Below are positions 1 through 7,434 of a stretch of 31,580 bases of DNA, one piece after another. This stretch comes from an uncultured Lachnospiraceae bacterium (lineage in GTDB: Bacteria > Bacillota > Clostridia > Lachnospirales > Lachnospiraceae). The DNA lies in the NCBI GenBank assembly GCA_910589105.1, contig CAJUST010000021.1, positions 1 to 31,580 on the forward strand, written 5' to 3'. The stretch's first letter is position 1, and each line of letters opens with the position of its first letter. Both the position numbers and the translations under genes were made by a program. The notes under the pieces are model-generated. The model was given only the letters and a program-made list of their open reading frames with translations. It ran no database searches and was not told where the DNA came from.

Positions 1-306
1 GCACTGCTGCGCAGAATCCGCCCTCTGGTCAAATTGCCCCGGAAGATACTCTACGCTGAAACTTACCGCTTCTCCTAACGGAAACGTTTCTTCGTAAACA
101 AGATCGACAGGCGGTTCGGAAAAAACGGCGCGGATCGCTTTTTCATAGGTCTCATCTGAAATGTTCTCCACATCATAGCGGATCAGCGCGCGCACTTCTC
201 CGACCGCGTCAATTCCAAGGTAGTTTTGAATTTCCGCTTTCAGCTCCTTCGCCTGCACAGCGTATTCCGGTTTTTTCTCTACATAGATTCTTCTCACATT
301 GCTCAT
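1..306 (-). CDS. purL: Phosphoribosylformylglycinamidine synthase, N-terminal fragment (runs off window)
   Basis: The minus strand is open from an ATG at 306 to the window edge (102 codons). The start is preceded by GGAGG seven bases upstream. The peptide begins MSNVRRIYVEKKPEYAVQAK and continues with a stretch resembling IRYDVENISDETYEKA. I recognise this as the N-terminal PurS-like part of the large single-chain FGAM synthase (about 1,250 residues) common in Clostridia. The enzyme converts FGAR, glutamine and ATP to FGAM in de novo purine synthesis. Only the N-terminus is visible, so the catalytic and glutaminase domains cannot be checked. Family assignment is from recall of the conserved N-terminus; no other family fits as well. 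Confidence 0.8.
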   Translation of the reverse strand, partial: MSNVRRIYVEKKPEYAVQAKELKAEIQNYLGIDAVGEVRALIRYDVENISDETYEKAIRAVFSEPPVDLVYEETFPLGEAVSFSVEYLPGQFDQRADSAQQC

Positions 307-446
307 TGGTATTCCTCCATATTCTTTTCCTACTGGTTAAATCCATCTTATCACGTCTGAATAAATTAGTATAATTAATATACCTTATTTTATTTATAAA
401 TTATTTTAATATTTGAATATTTTGAATATTTTTTTTCAAAACTAAC

Positions 447-475
447 TTGACATAAGTTATTTATCCTGATATAAT
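447..475 (+). promoter_or_regulatory. Consensus sigma-A promoter for the 524-931 gene
   Basis: TTGACA at 447-452 and TATAAT at 470-475 are separated by exactly 17 bases, and a TG one base upstream of the -10 gives an extended -10. Both hexamers match the consensus at all six positions. Transcription should start near 482, leaving a leader of about 40 bases before the AGGAGGG ribosome binding site at 512-518. The surrounding 360-480 region is very A+T-rich. Confidence 0.85.
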
Positions 476-523
476 TGTTATGTTAGATAAAAAATTAACA
501 AAATTATCAACAGGAGGGATTTT

Positions 524-931
524 ATGACGCAAATATCCATTAACATTAACTTAGACGTGACATTTGACGAAGAAACGCGCACATGCGCAATCAAAAATCA
601 AATCGTGCAAGTGCAAACCCCAGAGGATCTTCCTCCAAAAATGGAACATAAGCTTGGCGTTGCGGAAATCCGATACGGGATATTTACGCTGGGGGCAAAA
701 TCCGCAATCGGGAAACTATTGCCAAAAGCGACAGACATCAACGTAATTTACGATGACAAATCATACCCCGCGCGCACACACACTACTACGGGTGGAAGAA
801 TAGACCGTCTGTCCTCCCTAATTAAGAAATTCCATGTCAACACAATACTCACATTCGATTATTCCGTTGAGAAAAAAGAACTACACGTCACCATACCAAC
901 TTCTTCCACCAAAGAAAAAGAAGAAAGATAA
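524..931 (+). CDS. Small protein of unknown function
   Basis: This gene encodes 135 residues and starts at an ATG 5 bases after AGGAGGG. I do not recognise the family with certainty. There is no signal peptide or membrane segment. Residues about 75-100 contain a Tyr-Pro-Ala-Arg-Thr-His-Thr-Thr-Thr-Gly-Gly-Arg-Ile-Asp-Arg-Leu stretch that looks like a conserved core. It is followed by a beta-rich stretch ending in KELHVTI, and the last ten residues are a Lys/Glu-rich tail (TSSTKEKEER). It stands alone between purL (divergent) and the ogt-like gene (convergent), with its own very strong promoter and terminator. The 3' end is duplicated immediately downstream. Likely cytoplasmic; function unknown. 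Confidence 0.65.
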   Translation: MTQISININLDVTFDEETRTCAIKNQIVQVQTPEDLPPKMEHKLGVAEIRYGIFTLGAKSAIGKLLPKATDINVIYDDKSYPARTHTTTGGRIDRLSSLIKKFHVNTILTFDYSVEKKELHVTIPTSSTKEKEER

Positions 932-1006
932 TTTTGATTTTCGGATCAACACAATACTCGCAACTTCTTCCACCAAAGAAAAAAGAAAGATAATTTTATT
1001 TTCGGA
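838..1006 (+). repeat. Imperfect tandem duplication of the 3' end of the 524-931 gene
   Basis: Copy 1 spans about 838-945 and copy 2 about 946-1006. The 13-mer caacacaatactc occurs at 838 and again at 947. A second block starting aacttcttccaccaaagaaa occurs at 898 and again at 962. The offsets of the two blocks differ by 45 bases, so copy 2 has lost an internal 45-bp segment, exactly 15 codons. In copy 2 the two peptide blocks NTIL and TSSTKEK remain in one reading frame, but that frame differs from the parent gene. Confidence 0.85.
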
Positions 1007-1037
1007 AAGAGCTGCTGCAATTTTGCAGCGGCCTTTT
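1006..1037 (+). terminator. Rho-independent terminator after the 524-931 gene
   Basis: A hairpin with arms gctgctgca (1011-1019) and tgcagcggc (1024-1032), with one G-T pair, is followed by ctttttcc. The lower stem can extend through aaag/cttt if one A is bulged. It lies about 80 bases after the stop codon, past the duplicated segment. It could also partly serve the convergent minus-strand gene. Confidence 0.75.
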
Positions 1038-1088
1038 TCCCGCTTATTCCTGTTTTTATTCTGATTTCCTGTAAATGGCATATACTAT

Positions 1089-1640
1089 TTATCGGTCTTT
1101 TAAGGCGCCTTCCATAAAAAGCAGCTCCCGCTTCACCTCCACCCCGTCTGCATACCCGACGAGAGATCCGTCCGCCCCAATGACGCGATGGCAGGGAACT
1201 GCAATTAAAATTGGATTCTTATGGTTCGCCATTCCCACTGCGCGGTATGCAAGCGGCTTTCCGATTGCCGCCGCGATTTCCTTATACGAACGTGTTTCGC
1301 CATACGGGATTTTACACAATTCCCGCCAAACTTTCTTTTGAAACTCTGTCCCGCACAACCGGATAGGAAAATCAAATTCCCTGCGACGCTTTGAAAAATA
1401 TTCCATGATTTGACGGTATGCTTCGTCCGTCAGACGATTTCCCTCTCCGGTTCCTTCTTCCGCTTCCTCTGCTTTTTTTATCCGCACAATCTCGTCTCCC
1501 TCATACCCGATAAACAACGTTCCAAATGGAAACGGATAGACTGCCGCCCCCTCTATCTTTTTTCTTTCCCGCGTAAATATCCCACTCACGTTTCTCTTTG
1601 TCCCAATAGTGTCTCTCACCTCCGAATCAACCAAAACCAA
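1089..1640 (-). CDS. ogt: Methylated-DNA--[protein]-cysteine S-methyltransferase
   Basis: This suicidal repair protein transfers the alkyl group from O6-alkylguanine in DNA to its own cysteine. The C-terminal half carries the helix-turn-helix region (EFQKKVWRELCKIPYGETRSY), the PCHRV active site with nucleophile Cys150 in this numbering, and a conserved Arg/Asn-Gly region. The N-terminal domain is short and degenerate. The start is uncertain. The longest frame begins with TTG and gives 183 residues, longer than the usual 150-170. There is no in-frame ATG near the expected start. A good GGAGGTGAG site at about 1616-1624 sits seven bases before an in-frame ATT (residue 12), and a GTG follows at residue 18 (1589). 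The gene is divergent from the LysR regulator and convergent with the 524 gene. Confidence 0.88.
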   Translation of the reverse strand: MVLVDSEVRDTIGTKRNVSGIFTRERKKIEGAAVYPFPFGTLFIGYEGDEIVRIKKAEEAEEGTGEGNRLTDEAYRQIMEYFSKRRREFDFPIRLCGTEFQKKVWRELCKIPYGETRSYKEIAAAIGKPLAYRAVGMANHKNPILIAVPCHRVIGADGSLVGYADGVEVKRELLFMEGALKDR

Positions 1641-1721
1641 ATTTATTTTTTACTAATGTATGCCAGATAATTATACCGCAAAAAACCCTGTATGTCCAAA
1701 CTACTGCGCCATTTCACAGAA

Positions 1722-1750
1722 TTGCATTTTCCCACGCCAGATGGTATAGT
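1722..1750 (+). promoter_or_regulatory. Promoter of the LysR-type regulator gene
   Basis: TTGCAT (1722-1727), a 17-base spacer and TATAGT (1745-1750). The predicted start near 1757 gives a leader of about 30 bases to the ATG at 1788, which is preceded by AGGAG. This supports the downstream ATG rather than the upstream GTG/ATG codons as the true start, because those lie within or before the promoter. Confidence 0.7.
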
Positions 1751-1787
1751 AGATACAACAATGCAAAAACAAAAGGAGCTAAATCCC

Positions 1788-2669
1788 ATGGACATAAATT
1801 ACGAATCCTACAAAGTTTTTTACTTAGTCGCTACCACATTAAGTTTCTCTGAAGCAAGCAAGCGGCTTTATATTTCCCAGTCTGCCGTCAGCCAGTCCGT
1901 AAAGGGGTTAGAAAAAAAACTCGGGCAGCCGCTGTTTATCAGAAGCACAAAAAATGTCCAGCTTACGCCAGCCGGACAACTGCTTTTAAACCATATAGAG
2001 CCTGCCATTAACCTAATCCGCCGCGGGGAAAACCGCCTGCTCGACAATGATCTTGGCATGGGGCAGCTTCACATTGGGGCAAGCGACACCATCTGCCGCT
2101 ATTTTTTAGTGCCCTATTTTCAGAAGTTCCACCAAAAATTCCCAAACGTCCCCATTAAAGTTACAAACGCCACCTCCCTCTCCTGCGTCTCCCTTTTAGA
2201 GCAGGAGACTGCCGATCTCATTGTAACAAACCTTCCAAATTCAAAGCTCCCTCATGCGTTCATTAAAAAAATAGTCTGTGAATTTCACGATGTGTTTATT
2301 GCCAATCCTAATTATTATGCGTTTCCGGAGCAAACGCTTGCCTTTGAAGATTTAAAACAATACCCCCTGCTTATGCTTAATAAAAAAAGCGCGACCAGCG
2401 AATTTTTACACAGCCTTTTCCTAAAACGCCAGCTTGAGCTGCTGCCAGACATTGAACTAAACAGCAACGACCTTCTAATCGACCTTGCGCGCATCGGCCT
2501 TGGAATCGCCTTTGTGCCGGATTACTGCCTAAACGGCGGTTCCAAAGACCTGATCATCTTAAACACCAAAGAGCCAATTCCGCCGCGTCAAATCGCCGTC
2601 TCCGTCCATACCAGCCTTCCCATCTCCGCTTCCGCAGAAGAATTTTTAAAACTGCTCCCAGAAGCCTGA
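1788..2669 (+). CDS. LysR-family transcriptional regulator
   Basis: A 293-residue DNA-binding regulator of normal LysR length. Residues about 2-60 form the winged helix-turn-helix (SFSEASKRLYISQSAVSQSV, then LEKKLGQPLFIR and a TPAG turn). Residues about 90-290 form the periplasmic-binding-like effector domain. The start at 1788 follows AGGAG by nine bases and gives the usual N-terminus of the family; an upstream extension to 1692 would include the promoter. The effector and targets cannot be read from the sequence. LysR genes often control a divergent neighbour, and the divergent gene here is the ogt-like gene, though no T-N11-A operator was confirmed. The last 24 bases overlap the convergent helicase gene. 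Confidence 0.93.
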   Translation: MDINYESYKVFYLVATTLSFSEASKRLYISQSAVSQSVKGLEKKLGQPLFIRSTKNVQLTPAGQLLLNHIEPAINLIRRGENRLLDNDLGMGQLHIGASDTICRYFLVPYFQKFHQKFPNVPIKVTNATSLSCVSLLEQETADLIVTNLPNSKLPHAFIKKIVCEFHDVFIANPNYYAFPEQTLAFEDLKQYPLLMLNKKSATSEFLHSLFLKRQLELLPDIELNSNDLLIDLARIGLGIAFVPDYCLNGGSKDLIILNTKEPIPPRQIAVSVHTSLPISASAEEFLKLLPEA

Positions 2670-5006
2670 TATAACTTTCCCCGAATCGCCGGAACTTAAC
2701 ACCTTGTACTCCTTCCACTCCCGCGGAAACAGGCGTTTATAGCTTCCTTCCAAAAACCGCCCGTCCAAAAGCGCAATAATCCCGCGGTCATTTGCCGTCC
2801 GGATTACGCGGCCCGCCGCCTGAAGCACTTTATTCATTGCCGGATAACGATATGCGTAATCAAACCCCGCGCCCGTTTTCCTGTCAAAATACTCCTTTAA
2901 AATTTCCCTTTCATTGCAAATCTGCGGCAGGCCCGTCCCCACGATCATCACGCCAATTAACCGTTCTTCTTTTAAATCTATCCCTTCCCCAAAAATGCCG
3001 CCAAGCACGCAAAACGCGGCAAGGGAAGTCTCCTCTTTTGCTTCAAACGCATGCAAAAACGCCTCCCTTTCCTCCTCTTTCATGCCGCTTTTCTGCGCCA
3101 ATGTACGAAGTCCCTTTGGCGCCATCGGAAGAAATGCGTCATACACCTGCCCTAATAATTGATAGGACGGAAAAAACGCCATATAGTTTCCTTTTTTCGC
3201 TGAAACAATCTCTAAAATATAAGACGCAATCTTTTGAAATTCCTCTGTATTGCGTCTGGAATAACGGGCGCTTACGTCCCGTCCAATACAAAGCAAATGC
3301 TGATCCTCTGAAAAGGAAGTCTGCGCATATACGGCATAATTGTCCGCTTTCACACTCAGCATTTCTTTATAATACTGAACCGGAAGCAGGGTCGCCGAAA
3401 ATAGAATGGCCGCCCGCCCCTTATCAAGACAATCCTGAATCCTGCGGGACGGATCGACGCAAAACAGCCTTAACCGAAACCTGCCGTCCTCCCCATGCTC
3501 CGTATATGCCACATACCGTTCATCTAACGCTTCATGCACTGCTAAAAACGTCCGAAGGGAAAAATAAAATTCCACAATCTCTTTTTTCTCCGGAAACTCT
3601 GTAGCTCTCTGCAAAAAATAATCCATGCGTTCCGCAAGGCGCAGAAGCGTAAAAATCAAACTGCTGAAATCTTCTTTATAAATCCGGTAGGCGTCACATT
3701 CGCGTTTTAACTCCAAAAAAAGCCGATTGCTTTTTGTCAGGGCTTTGGTAAGCGCCGGATCCCTTTGCCCGATCCACTTTCTGACTGCAAGAAGATCCTC
3801 CTTATAAATCTGCGCGCTGTACATTTCCCGTCCACGCTCCACAAGATTATGCGCCTCATCAATCAGAAAAATATAATCCCCTTTCTGCCCGTCCGCAAAA
3901 AAACGCTTTAAATAAACCTTTGGATCAAACACATAATTATAATCGCAGATAATGTCGTCACACCAAACCGCCGTATCCAGACACAATTCAAATGGGCAGA
4001 CCATAAATGCCTTGGCCTGCTCTTTGAGCGCGTCCCGATCCAAAAAATCCGCCTTTTGCAGCAAATCATACACCGCATCATTCACCCTGTCATAGTGCCC
4101 TTTGGCATAGGGGCAGGATACTGGGTTACAGTCCGTCTCGTCACAAAAGCATATCTTTTCTTTTGCCGTGATTTCAATGGCTTTTGCCCGATAGCCTTTT
4201 TGAAAAAACAACGAAACCGTCTCTTTTGCAACCGAACGCGTCACCGTTTTCGCCGTCAGATAAAAAATCTTGTCCGCAAGCCCTTCCCCTGCCGCTTTCA
4301 CTGCCGGAAATAAAGTGGACAGCGTCTTTCCGGTTCCGGTCGGCGCCTGAATAAACAGATTTTTCTTCCGCAGAATCGTCCGGTAAACGTCTCTTGCCAG
4401 TTCCTTCTGCCCTTTTCGGTACGCATAGGGAAACTCCAGCCTGCCAACGCTTTCCATCATCGTCCGTTTCCATTGAAATTGAAAATCCGCCCATTTTTGG
4501 TACCGCTGCGCTAAATCCGAAAACCACTCTTTTAACTGCGTAAAAGAAAAGCGTTCTTTAAAACGCTTGATTTCCTCCGTATCGAGGTTACAGTACGTCA
4601 TCTGGACACAAACCGCATCTAACTGATTCTTTTTTGCATACACATAAGCGTAACACTTCGCCTGAGCCTGATGGACAGGCACAGGCTCTTCTAAAAATTC
4701 CAAACTCCGGTAAACGCATTTAATCTCGTCCACCGTCACTTCTTCTTCTGTAATAATGCCGTCCGCCCTGCCCTCCACGATTAACACATAGCGCTCTGTT
4801 TTAATTTCAATGGAAAGCGGAACTTCCGCCTGATAAGAAGCTCCCATTCTCCTTTGGATTTTCCTATGCATCCGGCTTCCTTCCTGCATGGCTTCCGCCC
4901 GTACGGCCGTTCCTGCCCGATTGTCAATGTCACCGGAACGCAAAATAAACTCCACTAGGTTACGCACCGAAATTTTTACTTGTGGAAGCTCTTTTTCTCC
5001 GCTCAT
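2646..5006 (-). CDS. RecB/Cas4-like nuclease fused to Rad3/DinG-type superfamily 2 helicase
   Basis: A 786-residue protein. Residues about 1-150 carry a PD-(D/E)XK nuclease signature of the RecB/Cas4 kind: His47, Asp82 (GRAD), Glu94-Ile-Lys96 and a Gln115-x3-Tyr119 motif. Residues about 190-780 are an XPD/DinG-like helicase. They hold Walker A APTGTGKT (221-228), an iron-sulfur region with Cys286/288/293/298/337 typical of DEAD_2, the CDYNYVFDP motif, DEAH box LIDEAHNL (383-386), a SATL motif and the terminal QAAGRVIR arginine-finger region. It probably unwinds DNA 5'-3' and cuts it in repair or recombination; the substrate is unknown. The start codon overlaps the truA stop (ATGA), so the two are translationally coupled. 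Its 3' end overlaps the convergent LysR gene by 24 bases. Confidence 0.9.
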   Translation of the reverse strand: MSGEKELPQVKISVRNLVEFILRSGDIDNRAGTAVRAEAMQEGSRMHRKIQRRMGASYQAEVPLSIEIKTERYVLIVEGRADGIITEEEVTVDEIKCVYRSLEFLEEPVPVHQAQAKCYAYVYAKKNQLDAVCVQMTYCNLDTEEIKRFKERFSFTQLKEWFSDLAQRYQKWADFQFQWKRTMMESVGRLEFPYAYRKGQKELARDVYRTILRKKNLFIQAPTGTGKTLSTLFPAVKAAGEGLADKIFYLTAKTVTRSVAKETVSLFFQKGYRAKAIEITAKEKICFCDETDCNPVSCPYAKGHYDRVNDAVYDLLQKADFLDRDALKEQAKAFMVCPFELCLDTAVWCDDIICDYNYVFDPKVYLKRFFADGQKGDYIFLIDEAHNLVERGREMYSAQIYKEDLLAVRKWIGQRDPALTKALTKSNRLFLELKRECDAYRIYKEDFSSLIFTLLRLAERMDYFLQRATEFPEKKEIVEFYFSLRTFLAVHEALDERYVAYTEHGEDGRFRLRLFCVDPSRRIQDCLDKGRAAILFSATLLPVQYYKEMLSVKADNYAVYAQTSFSEDQHLLCIGRDVSARYSRRNTEEFQKIASYILEIVSAKKGNYMAFFPSYQLLGQVYDAFLPMAPKGLRTLAQKSGMKEEEREAFLHAFEAKEETSLAAFCVLGGIFGEGIDLKEERLIGVMIVGTGLPQICNEREILKEYFDRKTGAGFDYAYRYPAMNKVLQAAGRVIRTANDRGIIALLDGRFLEGSYKRLFPREWKEYKVLSSGDSGKVISGFWEQF

Positions 5007-5755
5007 ATTCCTTCCTTTTCTTCCAAAAACTCAATCCCAATCATCGTAAGCCCATGGGCAGGCGCGGTAGGCCCTGCCGCTTTCCTGTCCTTTTTCTCTA
5101 AGATCCGCTCCATATCTTTTGGCAGAATCTTTCCGCTGCCTGCAAGCAGAAGCGTCCCGGCAATAATGCGGACCATATTGTAGAGAAACCCGCTGCCCGT
5201 CACCCGTATTCTCACCTCGTCCCCTTCCCTTCTCACATGAATGTCATAAATCGTCCGCACCGTCGTCTCTACTGCCGTATGAGCCGAACAGAAACTCTTA
5301 AAATCATGCTCTCCGCAAAGATACTGCGCCGCTTCCTCCATAGACTGCTCATTTAAAGGCGCATGGTAAAAATAGACATGCTTCCTCCTTGTCGGATCTT
5401 GGAACCTGCGGTTTAAAATACGGTACTCATATGTCTTTTTGCTTTTTCTATGCCGTGGGTGGAAATCTGCCGGAACTTCTATAGACTGCTGCGCCACAAT
5501 GTCTTCCGGCAATCTCTGATTTATGGCATAAGAAATCTTTTCCGCTGGAATCCGCGTATCCGTGTCAAACACGGCCAGATTCCCAAGGGAATGCACGCCG
5601 GAATCTGTGCGGCTCGCGCCGGTTACCTGAATGTTCTCCCCTAATAAATCAGAAAGAGCCTGATTTAACACAGACTCAATCGTACTCCCATTTGGCTGGA
5701 GCTGCCAGCCATGGTAATTCGTCCCATCATAAGCAACGGTAAGGCAGACCCTCAT
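5003..5755 (-). CDS. truA: tRNA pseudouridine(38-40) synthase TruA
   Basis: This 250-residue enzyme isomerises uridines 38-40 in the anticodon arm of many tRNAs. The N-terminus VAYDGTNYHGWQ and the catalytic motif GASRTDSGVH with nucleophile Asp51 are present, as is the C-terminal GSGFLYNMVR motif. Length is normal for bacterial TruA. It follows ecfT by 12 bases and overlaps the helicase start by four bases. The ecfA1-ecfA2-ecfT-truA order is a widely conserved Firmicute arrangement, which supports the call. Confidence 0.97.
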   Translation of the reverse strand: MRVCLTVAYDGTNYHGWQLQPNGSTIESVLNQALSDLLGENIQVTGASRTDSGVHSLGNLAVFDTDTRIPAEKISYAINQRLPEDIVAQQSIEVPADFHPRHRKSKKTYEYRILNRRFQDPTRRKHVYFYHAPLNEQSMEEAAQYLCGEHDFKSFCSAHTAVETTVRTIYDIHVRREGDEVRIRVTGSGFLYNMVRIIAGTLLLAGSGKILPKDMERILEKKDRKAAGPTAPAHGLTMIGIEFLEEKEGI

Positions 5756-5767
5756 AAAAACCTCCCA

Positions 5768-6577
5768 TCAAAACTTTACAAAGATACGCAGCAGGAGTAT
5801 TCCCACAAAATACACTGCCATAACAACATACGCGGAAATGTCCTGCTTGGCATAACGAAGCGGCTTCATCTTCGTCCGCCCCGCCCCTCCGGCATAGCAT
5901 CTCGCCTCCATCGCCATCGCCAAATCATCTGCCCGCCGGAACGCGCTGACAAACAGCGGAACTAAAAGCGGAACCATGCTCTTTACCCGCCTGATAAAGT
6001 TTCCGCTTTCAAAATCAGCTCCACGCGCCATCTGCGCTTTCATAATAATGTCCGTCTCCTCTATTAAAATTGGAATAAACCGCAGAGCAATCGACATCAT
6101 CATTGCAACGGCATGAACGGGAACTTTTATGGCGGACAGCGGCATAAGCGCTTTTTCCAAACCATCTGTAAGCTGGTTCGGCGTTGTCGTAAGCGTCATA
6201 ATGGAAGTCCCCACAATTAAAAATAAGAGACGGACCAGCATAAACGCCGCATTTTTTACGCCTTCTAAGGTAATTGTAAAAATCCAAAAGGAGACAAGCT
6301 CTGTTTCCCCCGGCGTTAAAAACAAATTAAACAGCGCCGTAATTGCCATTAATGCCACAATCGCCTTTAACCCTTTTACCATATAGGAAAACGGCACTTT
6401 TGACAGGCGTATCAAGAAAATTAACGCCGCAGACACCGCAAAAAAACCCGTTATGCCACGGAACGTAAACAGCGACAGAATATAAATAAGCGTCCCCATC
6501 AGCTTCACGCGGGGATCTAACTTATGGATCACGGAATCCGCCGGATAATACTGCCCCAAGGTAATGTCTCTTAACAT
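5768..6577 (-). CDS. ecfT: Energy-coupling factor transporter transmembrane protein EcfT
   Basis: A 269-residue membrane protein that couples the two EcfA ATPases to interchangeable vitamin- or metal-binding S components. Several hydrophobic segments occur between residues about 25 and 130, and one at about 245-265. The two coupling-helix motifs are visible: Ala-Arg-Gly at 184-186 (QMARGADFE) and Ala-Arg-Cys at 225-227 (MEARCYAGG). The start overlaps the ecfA2 3' end by seven bases, indicating translational coupling. No S component is encoded nearby, as expected for the group II ECF type in which S proteins are scattered round the genome. Confidence 0.96.
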   Translation of the reverse strand: MLRDITLGQYYPADSVIHKLDPRVKLMGTLIYILSLFTFRGITGFFAVSAALIFLIRLSKVPFSYMVKGLKAIVALMAITALFNLFLTPGETELVSFWIFTITLEGVKNAAFMLVRLLFLIVGTSIMTLTTTPNQLTDGLEKALMPLSAIKVPVHAVAMMMSIALRFIPILIEETDIIMKAQMARGADFESGNFIRRVKSMVPLLVPLFVSAFRRADDLAMAMEARCYAGGAGRTKMKPLRYAKQDISAYVVMAVYFVGILLLRIFVKF

Positions 6578-7434
6578 ACTTTGCCTTTCTTTTGAAATGC
6601 GCGAAGGATTTCCTGCTTCGCTTCTTCTATTGTAGTTGCATCCGCATTTACGGGCATACCAGATTCCCGCAGTTCATTCATAAGATATGTGACCTGAGGA
6701 GCCGCCAAAGAAACAGCTTCTAACTCTTTATAATGAGAAAATACTTCTTTAGGCGCGCCGTCAAATAAAACCGACCCTTCCTTCATCACAAGCATCCGGT
6801 TTACATAGTTCGCCACATCTTCCATACTGTGGGACACTAAAATAACCGTCATATTCCGTTCCTTTTGCATTCCGGCAATGAGATCTAAAATTTCATCTCT
6901 GCCTTTCGGATCTAATCCCGCCGTCGGCTCGTCCAAAATAAGCATTTCCGGCTTCATGGCAAGCGCTCCGGCAATCGCCACTCTGCGTTTCTGCCCGCCA
7001 GAAAGGTCAAATGGCGACTGGTAATATAAAGATTCCGGTATCCCGACTTGCTTTAACGCTTCAAACGCCCGAAGTCCCGCCTGATTTTTATTAAGCCCCT
7101 GATTCAAAGGCCCGAAACAGACGTCGTCAAAAATCGTCGTTTCAAAAAGCTGGTGTTCCGGGTACTGAAACACCAAAGCGACCTTTGTCCGCAATTCTTT
7201 TTTGTCATAGTCATCTTCATAGATATCCCTGCCATTAAAATAAATCGAACCGTACGTCGCTTTTAATAAACCATTTAAGTGCTGGATCAATGTGGATTTC
7301 CCGGAACCCGTATGCCCGATAATGCCAAGAAATTCCCCGTCCTCAATTTTAAGGCTGACATTTTTTAACGCCTGCGTTTCATATGCCGTCCCCATGCCAT
7401 AAATATACGTTACTTTATCCAAAATGATCGACAT
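6571..7434 (-). CDS. ecfA2: Energy-coupling factor transporter ATP-binding protein EcfA2
   Basis: A 287-residue ABC ATPase subunit. Walker A GHTGSGKST lies at about residues 40-48. The Q-loop (VFQYPEHQLFE), signature LSGGQKRRVAIAG, Walker B MLILDEPTAGLDP and the switch His (VSHSMEDV) are all present. The C-terminal extension of about 60 residues is typical of EcfA proteins. The Q-loop sequence and position as second ATPase gene identify it as EcfA2 rather than EcfA1. It overlaps ecfA1 by 20 bases and ecfT by seven. Confidence 0.96.
   Translation of the reverse strand: MSIILDKVTYIYGMGTAYETQALKNVSLKIEDGEFLGIIGHTGSGKSTLIQHLNGLLKATYGSIYFNGRDIYEDDYDKKELRTKVALVFQYPEHQLFETTIFDDVCFGPLNQGLNKNQAGLRAFEALKQVGIPESLYYQSPFDLSGGQKRRVAIAGALAMKPEMLILDEPTAGLDPKGRDEILDLIAGMQKERNMTVILVSHSMEDVANYVNRMLVMKEGSVLFDGAPKEVFSHYKELEAVSLAAPQVTYLMNELRESGMPVNADATTIEEAKQEILRAFQKKGKVC

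Noticed and set aside
834..1064. Open frame covering the end of the 524 gene and its duplicate
   Set aside because: It overlaps the real gene in another frame and is open only because of the duplicated segment; no ribosome binding site.
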